From: Lepeophtheirus salmonis
Taxonomy: Eukaryota > Arthropoda > Copepoda > Siphonostomatoida > Caligidae
Reading direction: 5' to 3'
NCBI RefSeq assembly: GCF_016086655.4
Contig: NC_052133.2
Coordinates: 47,546,383-47,610,382 of the forward strand
DNA length: 64,000 nucleotides
The notes under the pieces are model-generated. The model had not been told where the DNA came from. It worked only from the letters and a program-made list of their open reading frames with translations, and did no database searches. Numbering within the stretch: position 1 is the first letter of the stretch; each line of letters starts with the position of its first letter. Below, one piece after another: positions 45,290 through 54,817 of this stretch. Both the position numbers and the translations under genes were made by a program.

Positions 45290-45605
45290 ATACATCCCCC
45301 CCCCCTTTACTTTTTATCTCCTTCACAATCAAAGCTGTGCTTACATAACGGCCGGACTCGACAATCTCCATTATTTTATTCACATTTTCGACGATAATTG
45401 GCCTTCCAGAACGGGATGCATTTTGACATCAAAATTATCAGAGCACAATCGACAAAACCAAAATAGCGCATAATTCCCTGTTATAATATCAGGACCATAA
45501 ACACTATTCACATTTTCGGCCACCGGACCAATTGTTCGAAGACAAATTGTAAAATATCGAGTATTTTATCTTTGCTGGTGTCCATCTTTGACACGCATTC
45601 AAACA
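45290..45605 (-). pseudogene. Mariner transposase N-terminal fragment
   Basis: On the minus strand an ATG at 45585 gives MDTSKDKILDILQFVFEQL. After frame changes VYGPDIITGNYALFWFCRLC, then ASRSGRPIIVENVNKIMEIV and ESGRYVSTALIVKEIKS follow. These are the paired helix-turn-helix region and the GRP linker typical of mariner (DD34D) transposases. The fragment stops at a ten-base C run (45296-45305). The catalytic domain is missing. It may complement, as a family, the core-deleted copies at 2.5 and 5.3 kb. Confidence 0.65.
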
Positions 45606-45999
45606 ATACAGAGTCAAACAATCACAAAACTTGAAAAATGCGAGATACACATTACTAAAGTCATCTATTAGAATAATAATTGATATTTTTTACTTCTCCT
45701 ATTATGTAGATTTTAGATATGCCTAGAACAATATGTTACACAGTTGATGTAAGAAGGCAATTGACCAATGATGTCTGTAAGTGTTGGTTACTAATTTTGT
45801 GTCAATTGATTTGAACCACCCCTGCGAAATGTTTCTTATTTGAGACATTCTTCAAGTAGATTATCTGATTTTTGATTTGGTGTGAATTTTCATTTTTTGT
45901 TTTGTGTTCTGCCAAGGGAATGTTCGAGGAATATCTACATTCCATATATTTTTATCGCCTCATACTAAATTTAGCCAAAATCTTTCAAATTCATTTGCA
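45606..45999. other. A/T-rich stretch, nothing recognised
   Basis: No coding or repeat signal was found. Confidence 0.3.
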
Positions 46000-46390
46000 G
46001 TTGTCATTATTATTTTATTCCTGAGTAGGAAAACATCTTTTCCTAAATAGAGTCAATTATATTGAAAACCTGATTGAACATTTGTGTATGATACTAAAAA
46101 AAAACCCTGAGGATTTGTTGCAGAGTTATTATTCAAAGTCCTTTTTGACTCAGAGTGGAATTGGGGATCTACATCGGAGTAATTCTTGTCAATACCCTTG
46201 TTTATTTCCTTCTCCCCCTCCTCCCTTGTCACAGCTGATTGTAGCTGATCTAATCAAACGTCATCAGAATTATTCTTTCTCTCCTCCAAAACATTCTTCA
46301 AATTGTCAGGGTTACCATTTTGATTTTCGGTTTCTTTTTTAACATACTCATTGTACACAAGATTTTCAGCATTGTATATATCTAATAGAT
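46000..46390 (-). repeat. Dispersed repeat X, copy 7 (longest)
   Basis: It starts CAGTTGTCATTATTATTTTA and CCTAAATAGAGTCAATTAT (shared with 60822-60890). It then shows CCCTGAGGATTTGTTGCAGAG, CAGCTGATTGTAGCTGATCT, CCAAAACATTCTTCAAATTG and a CATTGTACACAAGATTT end shared with copy 5. An 86-codon plus-strand frame across it is antisense to the family orientation and not conserved. Confidence 0.6.
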
Positions 46391-47129
46391 TGTTCTACAG
46401 ACGGCTTTTGCCCCCGACTTAGACGTGTCCTTAATATTTAGGACGGTACTGGGCAGAGCATCAAAATTTTGGGGCCGATGATTCCCTAGATTTGGAGACT
46501 CTTCAAAAGCATCTCATATTATTGCATTAGTTTGATTTAAAGCCGGCAAGTATTTGTGACTCATGTTTAAGATTTATGTTTCAATCTAAATGTCTGTCAG
46601 GAGTAGCCATGACTTATAACCTACTATGTAAAAAGATATGAACTACGCACATACTTTTTATGCATCAAAAATAACTCATGTACTTTCAAAGGACATACAC
46701 ATGAAATCAGATAAGATTCCCATTTTTTAAATGTCATATGGACTCGTACGTATTTTATGTCATTGCAAAATAAAGGATCTCTCAAGTACATTAAGGAAAA
46801 GTAAGAATGAAAAATATGAATTCCTTATGTATTTGTTAACAAAATTACATATTATGGGGAGAACAAACAGTAAGTGACGAAAATATAAAATTAGTACCTA
46901 GAAGTGAAAAGTTTTTTATGTCTAACCCAAGAAGAGGAATATGGCAATACGAAATTTCCCTCTATCAAATCGAATTTCGAAAAACAAACTAATAGCTAAA
47001 CTTTAATTAAAACCTTTATTCACTCATTCGAGGAATACACTTTAACGAGAACAGGCACTCTATTTTGAACTTCTTTCTTTCTTTTTTGACCAACACATGA
47101 GCTGAAAACAATTAGGTGTAAAGAACATT
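46391..47129. other. A/T-rich stretch, nothing recognised
   Basis: No coding frame or repeat match was found. Confidence 0.35.
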
Positions 47130-48255
47130 CAGGGGTGGACTGTAGGGGAATATTAGCTTTTTACTAGCAAAAATTTTGTTGGTTATGATAAAAAAAAAAT
47201 AAAGGAAAAATGGGGTTATTTTTTTTTTTTTTTTTTTTTTTGAAAGAATATCTTTTCTTTAAGAAAAGGTCTTTCAGGCAAATAATGCAACAGAACAAAA
47301 TATTAATATTTGAGGAAAAATTTATTTATCTGTAAATAGTTATGGCTTTTTGCCAAAAAAAACAAAAATTAATATTTGAAATTTTTTGTCAATGCCTATG
47401 GACTTTTAAAACTTCCTTATAAAAATATTTAAAATTAAATTTTGGAAATTTTTTTCAATTTTTTTATTTTTTGTGAAAGGTAATGGTTTTTTAAATTTTC
47501 TTCAAAAAGTTTTGAAGTTTTTTTCACCCCCCCCAAACACACACAAAAATTATTATCAATAACACAAAACGGATTTGTGCTATTGATAATAATACTCTTT
47601 TTGTGGTTTCAGCTAAATACAATCGCGTCAAGGAAATTCAGCGTGATGGATTATATATGTAGAGGCTAAACAAATATTGTTAAGTGTAGACATAAATATC
47701 GTGAATCATTATGACAATAGTTGAATCAGTATTTTACACTCTATTATGTACTAAACAGATTGATAGAAAATATACAGAGCGTTTATATTGACGTCATCAA
47801 TTGCATCTTAACGGAAGGCGACGCTATGATTGAAGCTCATAATTAATATTTTTACAAAATAAAATGAACAACTTTTTGTAACATCTTCATGAAAGTTAAT
47901 CAAGAAGCGAGAGATTACTTACTTTGGAAAAAAATTAGAAAAATTAAATATTTTGTAAAAAAAAAACTGAAAAATCCAAAGTTTTTGACAAAAAAATTCT
48001 AAAATCCATAGTTGTTGTCAAAAAATTAATTTTTTCGGAAAAAGTAATTCAAAATCTACACCTGTTTACAAAAAAATAAATGAAAAAACATTGAAATATT
48101 AAATTTTTGGAGATTTTCATAGAAAATTAAATTTTTGGAAAAAAAAAAAAAAAATTAAATTAAATTTCAAATATTACATTTATAATAAAAAGCAATAGTT
48201 ATTTAAATGGTGGGGGGAGGGGGTATACAACCACTTCAGCACACCTTTTGCAGAC
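47130..48255. repeat. Dispersed repeat Y, two ends facing each other
   Basis: The left head AGGGGTGGACTGTAGGGG (47131) and a reversed head at 48210-48255 (GGGGGAGGGGGTATACAACC, then TTTTGCAGACG) enclose A/T tails with CTATGG and TTTTTGGAAAA words. A 23-base T run lies at 47219-47241. It may be one complete element of about 1.1 kb or two copies head to head. Confidence 0.45.
47549..47593. repeat. Long hairpin (20-bp arms, 5-base loop)
   Basis: ATTATTATCAATAACACAAA (47549-47568), loop ACGGA, then TTTGTGCTATTGATAATAAT (47574-47593). The arms pair with a single A/C mismatch. It lies between the two Y ends, just after a C run. Confidence 0.85.
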
Positions 48256-49194
48256 GTGGTGTCGAATGACGTTCAGAATATACTAAGAACTTAAAGCCTG
48301 CATTGAATACTAACACATGAGCTGAAAAGTCCAAGGCCTTTACAAAGAAAACACGTTTTTTTTCGTTTAAAGTTGATTTTTTTTTAATTATGACTATTTT
48401 TTTCTATTTGTAAGCAGAGTTCTCATAACACTTTTCAAGCCATTGCCTAGCTAGAACAGTATTTTTTCTTACCAAGAAGCAGTGTAAAATTAAAACAAGA
48501 AATTGTTTTTGATCCGTTGTTTTGGAAATTCTTAGCATCATAAATCACAAACGAAATCACAGATTTTGACTGCTGCCTTTTGAAGATTGTTAGTAACTGA
48601 AAATAAGCTGATTTAAAAAAATAGCACTATCCATGAATTAAGCTCAGCTCTTTTCAGTCTATGAATTAAAAGCTATTTCTCAGAGCAATTTTTTTAAATA
48701 AAAGATGGAATGAAAACGTATAAAGGACATTGACACACACAAATTCATTTTAATTCAAACAGATAAAATAGCCTTTAGTTTGTCAAAAAAGAAAGGAGGA
48801 AAAAAAGAATATGCAGCTTTCTTTTACTTAATTAATCCCATCCTTTATGCGCAATGTGACTTTAAAATTGACGATGAATACATTTCTTAATTTTTAATTA
48901 TTGTGGGATATTTTCATGATAAATTACCTACTAATTATTGAACAGGCAATGGATTTATTCAGGCATATCTAACCCGTAGCCCGCTTAATGTTTAAGGCGG
49001 CCAACTAGTCATTCTTATTTATGGTAAGGTTTTTTTTATCAAAATTGTCACAATATCATCAAAACGGGTAGTACGCAAATTATTTTCCAAACAAAGGAAT
49101 TTTTTTTGAAATTATTGTTTTGGTAAAAAAAAATTATGAGAAAAACAAAGGATTTTTTAAGGATGATATATCTTTTTATATAAAAGAGAATGTG
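48256..49194. other. A/T-rich stretch, nothing recognised
   Basis: No coding frame or repeat match was found. Confidence 0.35.
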
Positions 49195-49365
49195 TGTTGT
49201 GTAGATGTCCTTTATACGTTTCCACACCATTGAAGATAGGAGGCTGAATTTGTATACAGTAGTTGAATTTGTAGGTCCCTCATTTGAACTTGGAAAGGAT
49301 GAAACTTGGGTGTCGATTTGGGGGGGGGGCATTAAGAGGGCTAATGCCATACCCAAAACACACAA
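49195..49365 (-). repeat. Dispersed repeat Z, copy 3
   Basis: The reverse complement shows TGTTTTGGGTATGGCAT, a G10/C10 run, and CAGCCTCCTATCTTCAATGG ... AAAGGACAT, in the same order as at 15383-15560. Confidence 0.4.
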
Positions 49366-49399
49366 CAACAAAAAAGGCGGTCACAAGCAGGTCACCTCA

Positions 49400-50151
49400 G
49401 AAATTTGAAAGAAACCTTAACATTGATGAGGTCATTGTTTTAGGTGATTTTGCAGAGAACTATACATTCCTTGTACAGGACGAAATTCAGGGAATGCAAC
49501 ATAAGAGTGTACTGTCAATTTATCTAGATGGTCAATCAAAATTTCAATAAAGTATTTTACAGTTTCTATTCTGGTAACTAATTCAGCCCTCTCAGTTGAG
49601 GTCCAAAGTTTGAAAGTTAGGTTAATCTCCTCTTCCTTTTCATCATCACCAATTAGTTTGGTTTGTAAAAAAATTCGCAATGGATCGATACCTGGGCAGT
49701 TTCGACATCGATGCACCATACATTCGCGAGACTCTCTACTGCAAACTATCATTTCTGTAAGATCATAAACACTCGGCTCTATCTTTGCAGCATTAACTAA
49801 CAAATTCGTGTTTTGATGGTACGTACATACACAAACAGTGTGACCCAGATAAAACAACCAAGATGTACCATTTTGGACGGAGACTACAAAATTTGGAGAA
49901 ACCAATCGATATATCAGGAGGCTTCTAATAAATTCTATATTACTTCTAATTTGTAAAATCTCAAGGGTTTCTTCATTGAATATATCTGCACTTTTGAGAC
50001 CACATTATTTCACATATGTTTCTTTATGACAATTATCATTTAAAGCCTTTCCAATAAAGCAATTATCCATGTCAATCCCTTCACATATGTGACCAGACGA
50101 CAAATAAATGATGTAAACAAGAAAGAAAAAGAAACATGCAATGTACACCAT
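49400..50151 (-). pseudogene. Broken gene: signal-peptide start, repeat-family protein, locally inverted tail
   Basis: On the minus strand an ATG at 50151 opens MVYIACFFFFLVYIIYLSSG, a convincing signal peptide or membrane anchor. Residues with Cys at 23, 31 and 41 (HICEGIDMDNC) follow, and a single TAA is at codon 49 (50005-50007). The same frame then stays open to 49432: CGLKSADIFNEETLEILQIR, GHTVCVCTYHQNTNLLVNAA, CMVHRCRNCPGIDPLRIF, DHLDKLTVHSYVA. At about 49494 the sense strand changes. The expected next part, NLNIDEVIVLGDFAENYTF then LVQDEIQG, is on the plus strand at 49405-49492, so this piece is inverted in place. The CVCTYHQN / CPG / GDFAENY..DEIQ pattern recalls repeated uncharacterised arthropod proteins, perhaps of mobile-element origin. 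This is recollection, not verified, and the function is unknown. Confidence 0.6.
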
Positions 50152-50500
50152 TTTTTAATTAAATTCAATAAATAAATCTATACAAATACTCATTTTATAA
50201 GTACTTCATATCTAAAGAAGAATAAAAATAAGATATTATCTAGATCATCATAAGCGTCGTTAGCAAAAAAAAAATATATAAATTATAATCTAGATATTTA
50301 ATTTTTAAACTAGTTTGAATACTGAGGTGTTTAAATATCCATAAGTACTCAACACGTACGTAAAATTAACCAAATTTCCTTAGAAAAGTATCAAAACTTT
50401 GAAATCCCACCCTGATGGCTATGATATATAATCCTTGCTGATTTTTAGCACAATGATACCCCTACATATGTGGAACAAATTGCCAAAGTTTCATTATCGT
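50152..50500. other. A/T-rich stretch upstream of the 50151 start
   Basis: No clear TATA box, initiator or splice acceptor could be assigned to the start at 50151. Confidence 0.3.
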
Positions 50501-51047
50501 AAGATTTGCGCAATTTTTTTATTCTTGATCAAGTACTTGCCGGTATATTTCAATTTTTCATTTTTTTTTTTAAATCAAAATTGAGGTCATCAGACATTTA
50601 AATATTATATTTTTGACTTCATTTTTGGAATTCTCACACTTTAAAAAGTCAAATACCAAATTTCAAGAGGTAATCTCTTTTGGATCAAAAAATATACACG
50701 AAACAGTGATAAAGGCATGAAAGCGACGTTCAAAATTTTGATCCAAAAAGGACATGACGAGTATCCATATCTCATGAACACCTTCGAATTATGTGCTGAA
50801 ATTTGGCACACTCAGTCAACTCATGCATTTGAGCATGTGTGCCAAAAATCATACAAATCTGAGAGGTTTGGGTGACTTTTTTTTTTTTTGGGTTGATTTG
50901 ACATGGAATGACCCAACCATTAGAATATGAAGTATATAGAAATATTTTCTGAATTTTTTTTTAATTTTTCTCAATTAATATGATAATTTTGAATGTGAGT
51001 TCCCTCTACCCCCTTGCCCCGAGCAACGCCGGGTAACCCTTTACTAG
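50501..51047 (+). mobile_element. Helitron-like 3' part and terminus
   Basis: The end CCCCGAGCAACGCCGGGTAA followed by CCCTTTACTAG|T (CTAG at 51044-51047) has the GC-rich stem (CCCG/CGGG, loop of 8) a few bases before CTAG that marks Helitron 3' ends, with insertion before T. Upstream A/T-rich DNA has CAAATTTCAAGAGG-type words. A 13-base inverted pair (TTTTGGATCAAAA at 50688, complement at 50736) lies inside. The 5' end could not be fixed, so the left limit is approximate. There is no Rep/helicase coding, so it is non-autonomous. Confidence 0.5.
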
Positions 51048-51062
51048 TTTTCTATAAAAGAA

Positions 51063-51084
51063 AGATAATTCGATCGAATTATCT
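51063..51084. repeat. 22-bp perfect palindrome
   Basis: AGATAATTCGA is followed by TCGAATTATCT with no spacer, 15 bases after the Helitron-like terminus. Confidence 0.8.
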
Positions 51085-51650
51085 AGGAGATGATTATTGC
51101 AAAGATATAAAAAAAAATCATGCCTTTTTTGAAGTAGACCGGCCTTGAAAAAATAGATTTGGCCTAAATTTGATATAAACATGTATTTAATACTTTTGTT
51201 TTATAAAGCCATATTTCTTTTAATTTCATTTGATTGATTATTTGCCCCTTAAAAAATATTTAAAGCGATAATGCAGCCCAGTATATTAAAAAGTTGTATA
51301 TCCTTGGGTTAATCGAACAATGTCTCTAATAAAAATTAAAGAGTATTTATAGAAAAACTAGGAATCGTAGGGCATTCGCTTATGATCTTTTATATCTTTG
51401 TTCCACATATATGAGTGCATTCATATATAAAAATCATTTTGCTACCAAAGATCTACTCCATATCTGTAGGTACAATGGCGTAATAATCAAAATTTAGTAA
51501 ACCCATACGTAAATTTAACTTGAGTTTTTTCAAGAACAAACACTTTTGTAGAGATATTTAATGATGGATACTTTGGGACACTGACTTCAATCTTGTTTTG
51601 GTTTTTTTGAAATGTTCGTTTAATAAGTTCGAAGAAGAATGTTTTTCTCT
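51085..51650. other. A/T-rich stretch, nothing recognised
   Basis: No coding frame or repeat match was found. Confidence 0.35.
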
Positions 51651-51651
51651 A

Positions 51652-51737
51652 GGAACGACCGTGAATTGAACCAAGGCACATAAAGTTCAAGAGAATAACT
51701 TCTCCCAAGCGCGTAGAACACTGAGTTACGTTGTTCC
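51652..51737 (-). repeat. tRNA-like SINE head, best copy
   Basis: Read on the minus strand, these 86 bases start GGAACAACGTAACTCAGTGT (acceptor stem plus a box A with one change) and end with GGTTCAATTCACGG (a near-perfect box B) and TCGTTCC, which pairs with the start (GGAAC/GTTCC). The length fits a tRNA with a long variable arm. The anticodon loop is abnormal and the D-stem does not pair, so it is a tRNA-derived repeat rather than a working gene. Confidence 0.55.
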
Positions 51738-51844
51738 ATTTTTTTTTTAATGGATATTTATTTATATAACTCAAAGGAGGCAGGATATAGAAATAAGGCC
51801 TCCCCCCTTCCTGAAACCGGGACTTGTTCAAAATAAAACTAAGG

Positions 51845-52040
51845 TCACATGATCAATTTTTGTTCATAAAATAGTTGGCTGCGTCATAGCTATTTTTTTA
51901 CTAGGATCGTTGAAAATACCAAGAATATTACTCTATAACTAATTACGCAACCTCCATAAATTTAACCTTTTAGTTGAATTATCTAGACAAATAATGTAAA
52001 GGGAAGGGTATATTATAAAATAACGTCAAATATGGTATTG
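51845..52040. repeat. Dispersed repeat Q, copy 2
   Basis: Partner of 26915-27130. The shared anchors are ATGATCAA and TATTACTCTATAACTAATTAC. Confidence 0.4.
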
Positions 52041-52770
52041 CAAAGGCAACATCTTGGAAAGGAAAAGTTCTCATCTATCCAAAAATGTAATGTAGCTAAT
52101 TGGCACGTTTAGCTTTGATTAAAGGTAATTCACGTTCGGTAGATTATCATTCGGCAAAATGTTTTCAGCCCAAAGTCCACTTTTGGCCTACATAACCAAA
52201 AAGAGCACAGTGTATAAATTCGTTTATTATAGGGATATTAAATTTATGCTAATGAACTTATCATTGAAATGAATTGGGAGAAATTAAATAACTTGATATA
52301 TATTAAATAACATACACACATTCATTGAAAAAGGAATATATATTTTTCAAGTGACTTTCTTAAAGACCTCTCATTTTATTTTAATATCCCTTCATTGAAA
52401 CTTTATTTTGACTTCTTAAAAACATAAATAACTCAATGACCACGTACATTCTATCAAGTTGAAATTAATTTAATCAATTATTGTGTAGGGGAGACCATGG
52501 AAAGTCTCACCAAAATTTAGTACAACAATAGTTTAAAATTTAGAAATTATTTTAACTTGTAGTCTTCTACAAATTGAATTTTAATACAATCAGTCAAATG
52601 ATGCGATTGATCTCAATGCCAGTGACGGTTTTACAGTTAAAAAAATGAATTTGAGTTAGATATTAAGAAGTCAATATTAACTAGTCAATTATTCCTTTTA
52701 AGATAATTTCACTATCAGCTGTCAACGTATTATTTAATATTAAGATATAGGTAATTACACTTATAGTAAA
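52041..52770. other. A/T-rich stretch
   Basis: GTTCGGTAGATTATCATTCG and CGGCAAAATG at 52129-52159 recall the ends of the 8729-9313 element. GGGGAGACC at 52489 and ATTTAGTACAACAATAGTTT at 52516 recall 42.4-42.5 kb. Confidence 0.3.
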
Positions 52771-52869
52771 CAGTGGAAGAAATAATTATTTGATCCTCCG
52801 CTGATTTTGTAAGTTTGCCTACCTAGGTACAGATTTTTTAATGAGACTGAGGTCCGGAGTCTAAGTAGG

Positions 52870-53224
52870 CTAGTGTTGTGTCGGTACTTATTTACGAACG
52901 AGGACCATGGCTCAGTCCAGTCCCATCCAGTCTAGTCCCACTTGTAAAGAAAGTAAAATTGATCCCTCTTGACGTCATTGAGAGTGTTTTGCCTTTTTTT
53001 AATTAATATTTTATATAAAATAATGTACAATATAACCTAGTTTATTAAATATAATATCTTCCTTTTATTTTGCATTATAATGAAAAAATGAATATTTTTA
53101 GCAAGATAAATGCAATGTTCTTAATGTATATCTCATATTTGGATAATTAAATCATCGATACTTTTATGAAAAATTCCAAGGACCAACAGTTAAGAACCGT
53201 TCCAAAGGACCGACATAGTACTAG
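52870..53224 (+). mobile_element. MITE family W, copy 3 (complete, nested)
   Basis: The left end CTAGTGTTGTGTCGGTACTT (52870) and right end AAGGACCGACATAGTACTAG (to 53224) are 20-base inverted repeats with about four mismatches. The interior holds CAGTCCAGTCCCATCCAGTC and an A/T middle and is non-coding. It lies inside the Tc1 element, between the sequence for the last residues before the third catalytic site and that site. Confidence 0.7.
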
Positions 53225-53600
53225 AAGTCACTCCATGATTTTAATGTGCTTCTTCTTGAGCCACTCTTTAGTTGCTTTGACCCTATGTTTGGGGTCATTG
53301 TGTTGCTGGAATACCAAATACACGACCCATTTTCAATTCTTTATCCTGAGGGAAGGAAGTTGTCACCCAAGATTTGGACTGTACATGGAACGTTCATATT
53401 ACTTTCCATACGGGGAAGTCGTCCTTTCCTATTACTAGCAGAAAAACACCTTCAAAAAATATTATGTTTCCACCCTTATCCTCGACGGTGGTGGTTTGTT
53501 CTTCCGGATAGTGTTAACATTTTTGTTCCTCCAAACACTTTTTTTTTGTTCATATACTGCCTCTCACTCTTAAATTAAACATATTATTAAAATTATGGAC
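53225..53600 (-). pseudogene. Tc1-type transposase fragment
   Basis: On the minus strand, across frame changes, it reads CFSAS..RKGRLPRMESNMN, VQILGDN and NDPKHRVKATKEWLKKKH with IKIMEW after it. This is the block around the second catalytic Asp of Tc1 transposases (usual form FQQDNDPKH). Here the first Asp of that motif is His (QHNDPKH). After the nested MITE the protein resumes at 52820-52870 as TPDLSLIKK, where the catalytic Glu of NPIEN is Lys. The DNA-binding part and first Asp are missing. Frames read on the plus strand over the same bases are antisense and meaningless. Confidence 0.7.
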
Positions 53601-53844
53601 TGTTCTTTTCTTTGTTAGTGGCAAACTTACAAAATAAGCAAAGGATCAAATAAATATTTTTTCCACTGAACCTATGTCACTGATCTGTATAATAGACTGT
53701 ATAAATTCACTCTCACAGATCTTTTCAAGTCTCACTCTGGCTAAGAAACATGCTTGATGAGAAGCTTAAATAGGATGAGCGAGATTACTGTGTTCACTTT
53801 TAGCATATTAATTACAGGGTTAATCTTATCAAGTGATACACATA

Positions 53845-54215
53845 TTAATTTTTTTTTTCATATTTTCCAAGAGTATAATTTAAATGAGCGATTTTTTTAG
53901 GACATTTATTTAGCAACATCATAAGAAAATAGTGTTCGCCACTACTTTTATTGAATATGTGAGCCTTCAGCTCTAAAGTTGCCTCAATACGAGGCCTAAA
54001 TCCCTTGCAGACCTTAACTATGTAGTCAGACTCGAGCTTGATCCACTCCTTTTTGATGGAAGGCTCTGGAGACTCGACACTCTTGTGAGGAGTAGCACAC
54101 ACTCTCTCTTCTAGGCACACCTAGATAGAGTAGTCCAAGGGGTTCACATCTGTAGATGAAGGGGTGCCACATGTTGAGGTCCCAAATGTCCGAAAAGTTA
54201 TTTCATAGCGGCGTG
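53845..54215 (-). pseudogene. DD37D-type transposase C-terminal remnant
   Basis: On the minus strand it reads NMWHPSSTDVNPLDYSI (third-Asp region, about 54165), VCLEERVCATPHKSVESPEP, SIKKEWIKLESDYIVKVCKG and FRPRIEATLELKAH, with a stop in place of the Trp after DYSI. The upstream part is cut off where family 1 copy E begins (about 54225). It is the same general type as 12.2 and 38 kb but a different lineage. Confidence 0.7.
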
Positions 54216-54224
54216 ATGACACAG

Positions 54225-54817
54225 AGCTCCTTATGGAAGGTATGGAACCCGTTGTGGATGTATACTTGAGTCATGGAGTCCCGATGCTGGCTGACACTGC
54301 AGGCCTTCCCCTCGATATGCATCCAAATGGTGTAGTCGAGGGGGTTGGCATAAGGACTGTAGGGAGGGCCAAAATTGTTAAAAAGGGTTCAAAAGACTCA
54401 TTCAAAAGTGTCTTGTAACAGAAGAGATGGGTTGTCAAAAGTGGCCTCTCCAACATAACAAGGCTCCATCCCTCCACTTTTTTGATAGGTTTTCTGGGTC
54501 TTCATGTACTTGAGGGGATAGGCCTGGGCTATTTCCTTTCACTCCTCCGCGTCCGCTTTTGCCTTATTGACCAATCCCCGTTTCCTGTCCAACGTTTTGG
54601 ACTTGTTGAAAGCGTTGAGAGTGGTCCCAGAAACACCCAACTACTTGGAGTGCGTGAATGAAAATTCGTCGATCACGTTAACTGTTATTTCTCGACTTCA
54701 AAGTGTTTTTATCTTAACTAATTGTTTATGCTTTAATATTTCGAACTATGAATTAATTTCAATAACTCAACCTTTATTAATTATTGAATTAGTAAGTGTT
54801 CAATGGACCACCCAGTA
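54225..54817 (-). mobile_element. Family 1 deletion derivative, copy E (3' truncated)
   Basis: The terminus ATACTGGGTGGTCCATT is at 54817. On the minus strand an ATGAATGAAAATT-type leader, QLGVSGTTLNAFNKSKTLD, RKRGLVNKAKAD, KSGGMEPCYVGEAT-like residues and the shared deletion junction (54425-54360) are followed by PYANPLDYTIWMHIEGKAC and a broken end near 54225. The last part of the transposase and the 3' terminus are replaced by the DD37D remnant. Confidence 0.75.

Larger units (their letters stand above)
52771..53668 (-). mobile_element. Tc1 transposon with fish-type termini, split by a nested MITE
   Basis: The terminal inverted repeats are CAGTGGAAGAAATAATTATT at 52771 and the complement of 53668, CAGTGGAAAAAATATTTATT. 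Both continue into TTTGATCC...GATTTTGTAAGTTTGCC-like sequence, giving about 49 bases with some eight differences. This end sequence closely recalls Tc1 elements common in fish and lamprey genomes (from memory). Without the 355-bp MITE at 52870-53224 the element is only about 540 bp, so it is also internally deleted. Confidence 0.75.

Noticed and set aside
53166..53578. Two long plus frames (90 and 110 codons)
   Set aside because: They run antisense to the Tc1 transposase fragment, and one also crosses into the nested MITE.
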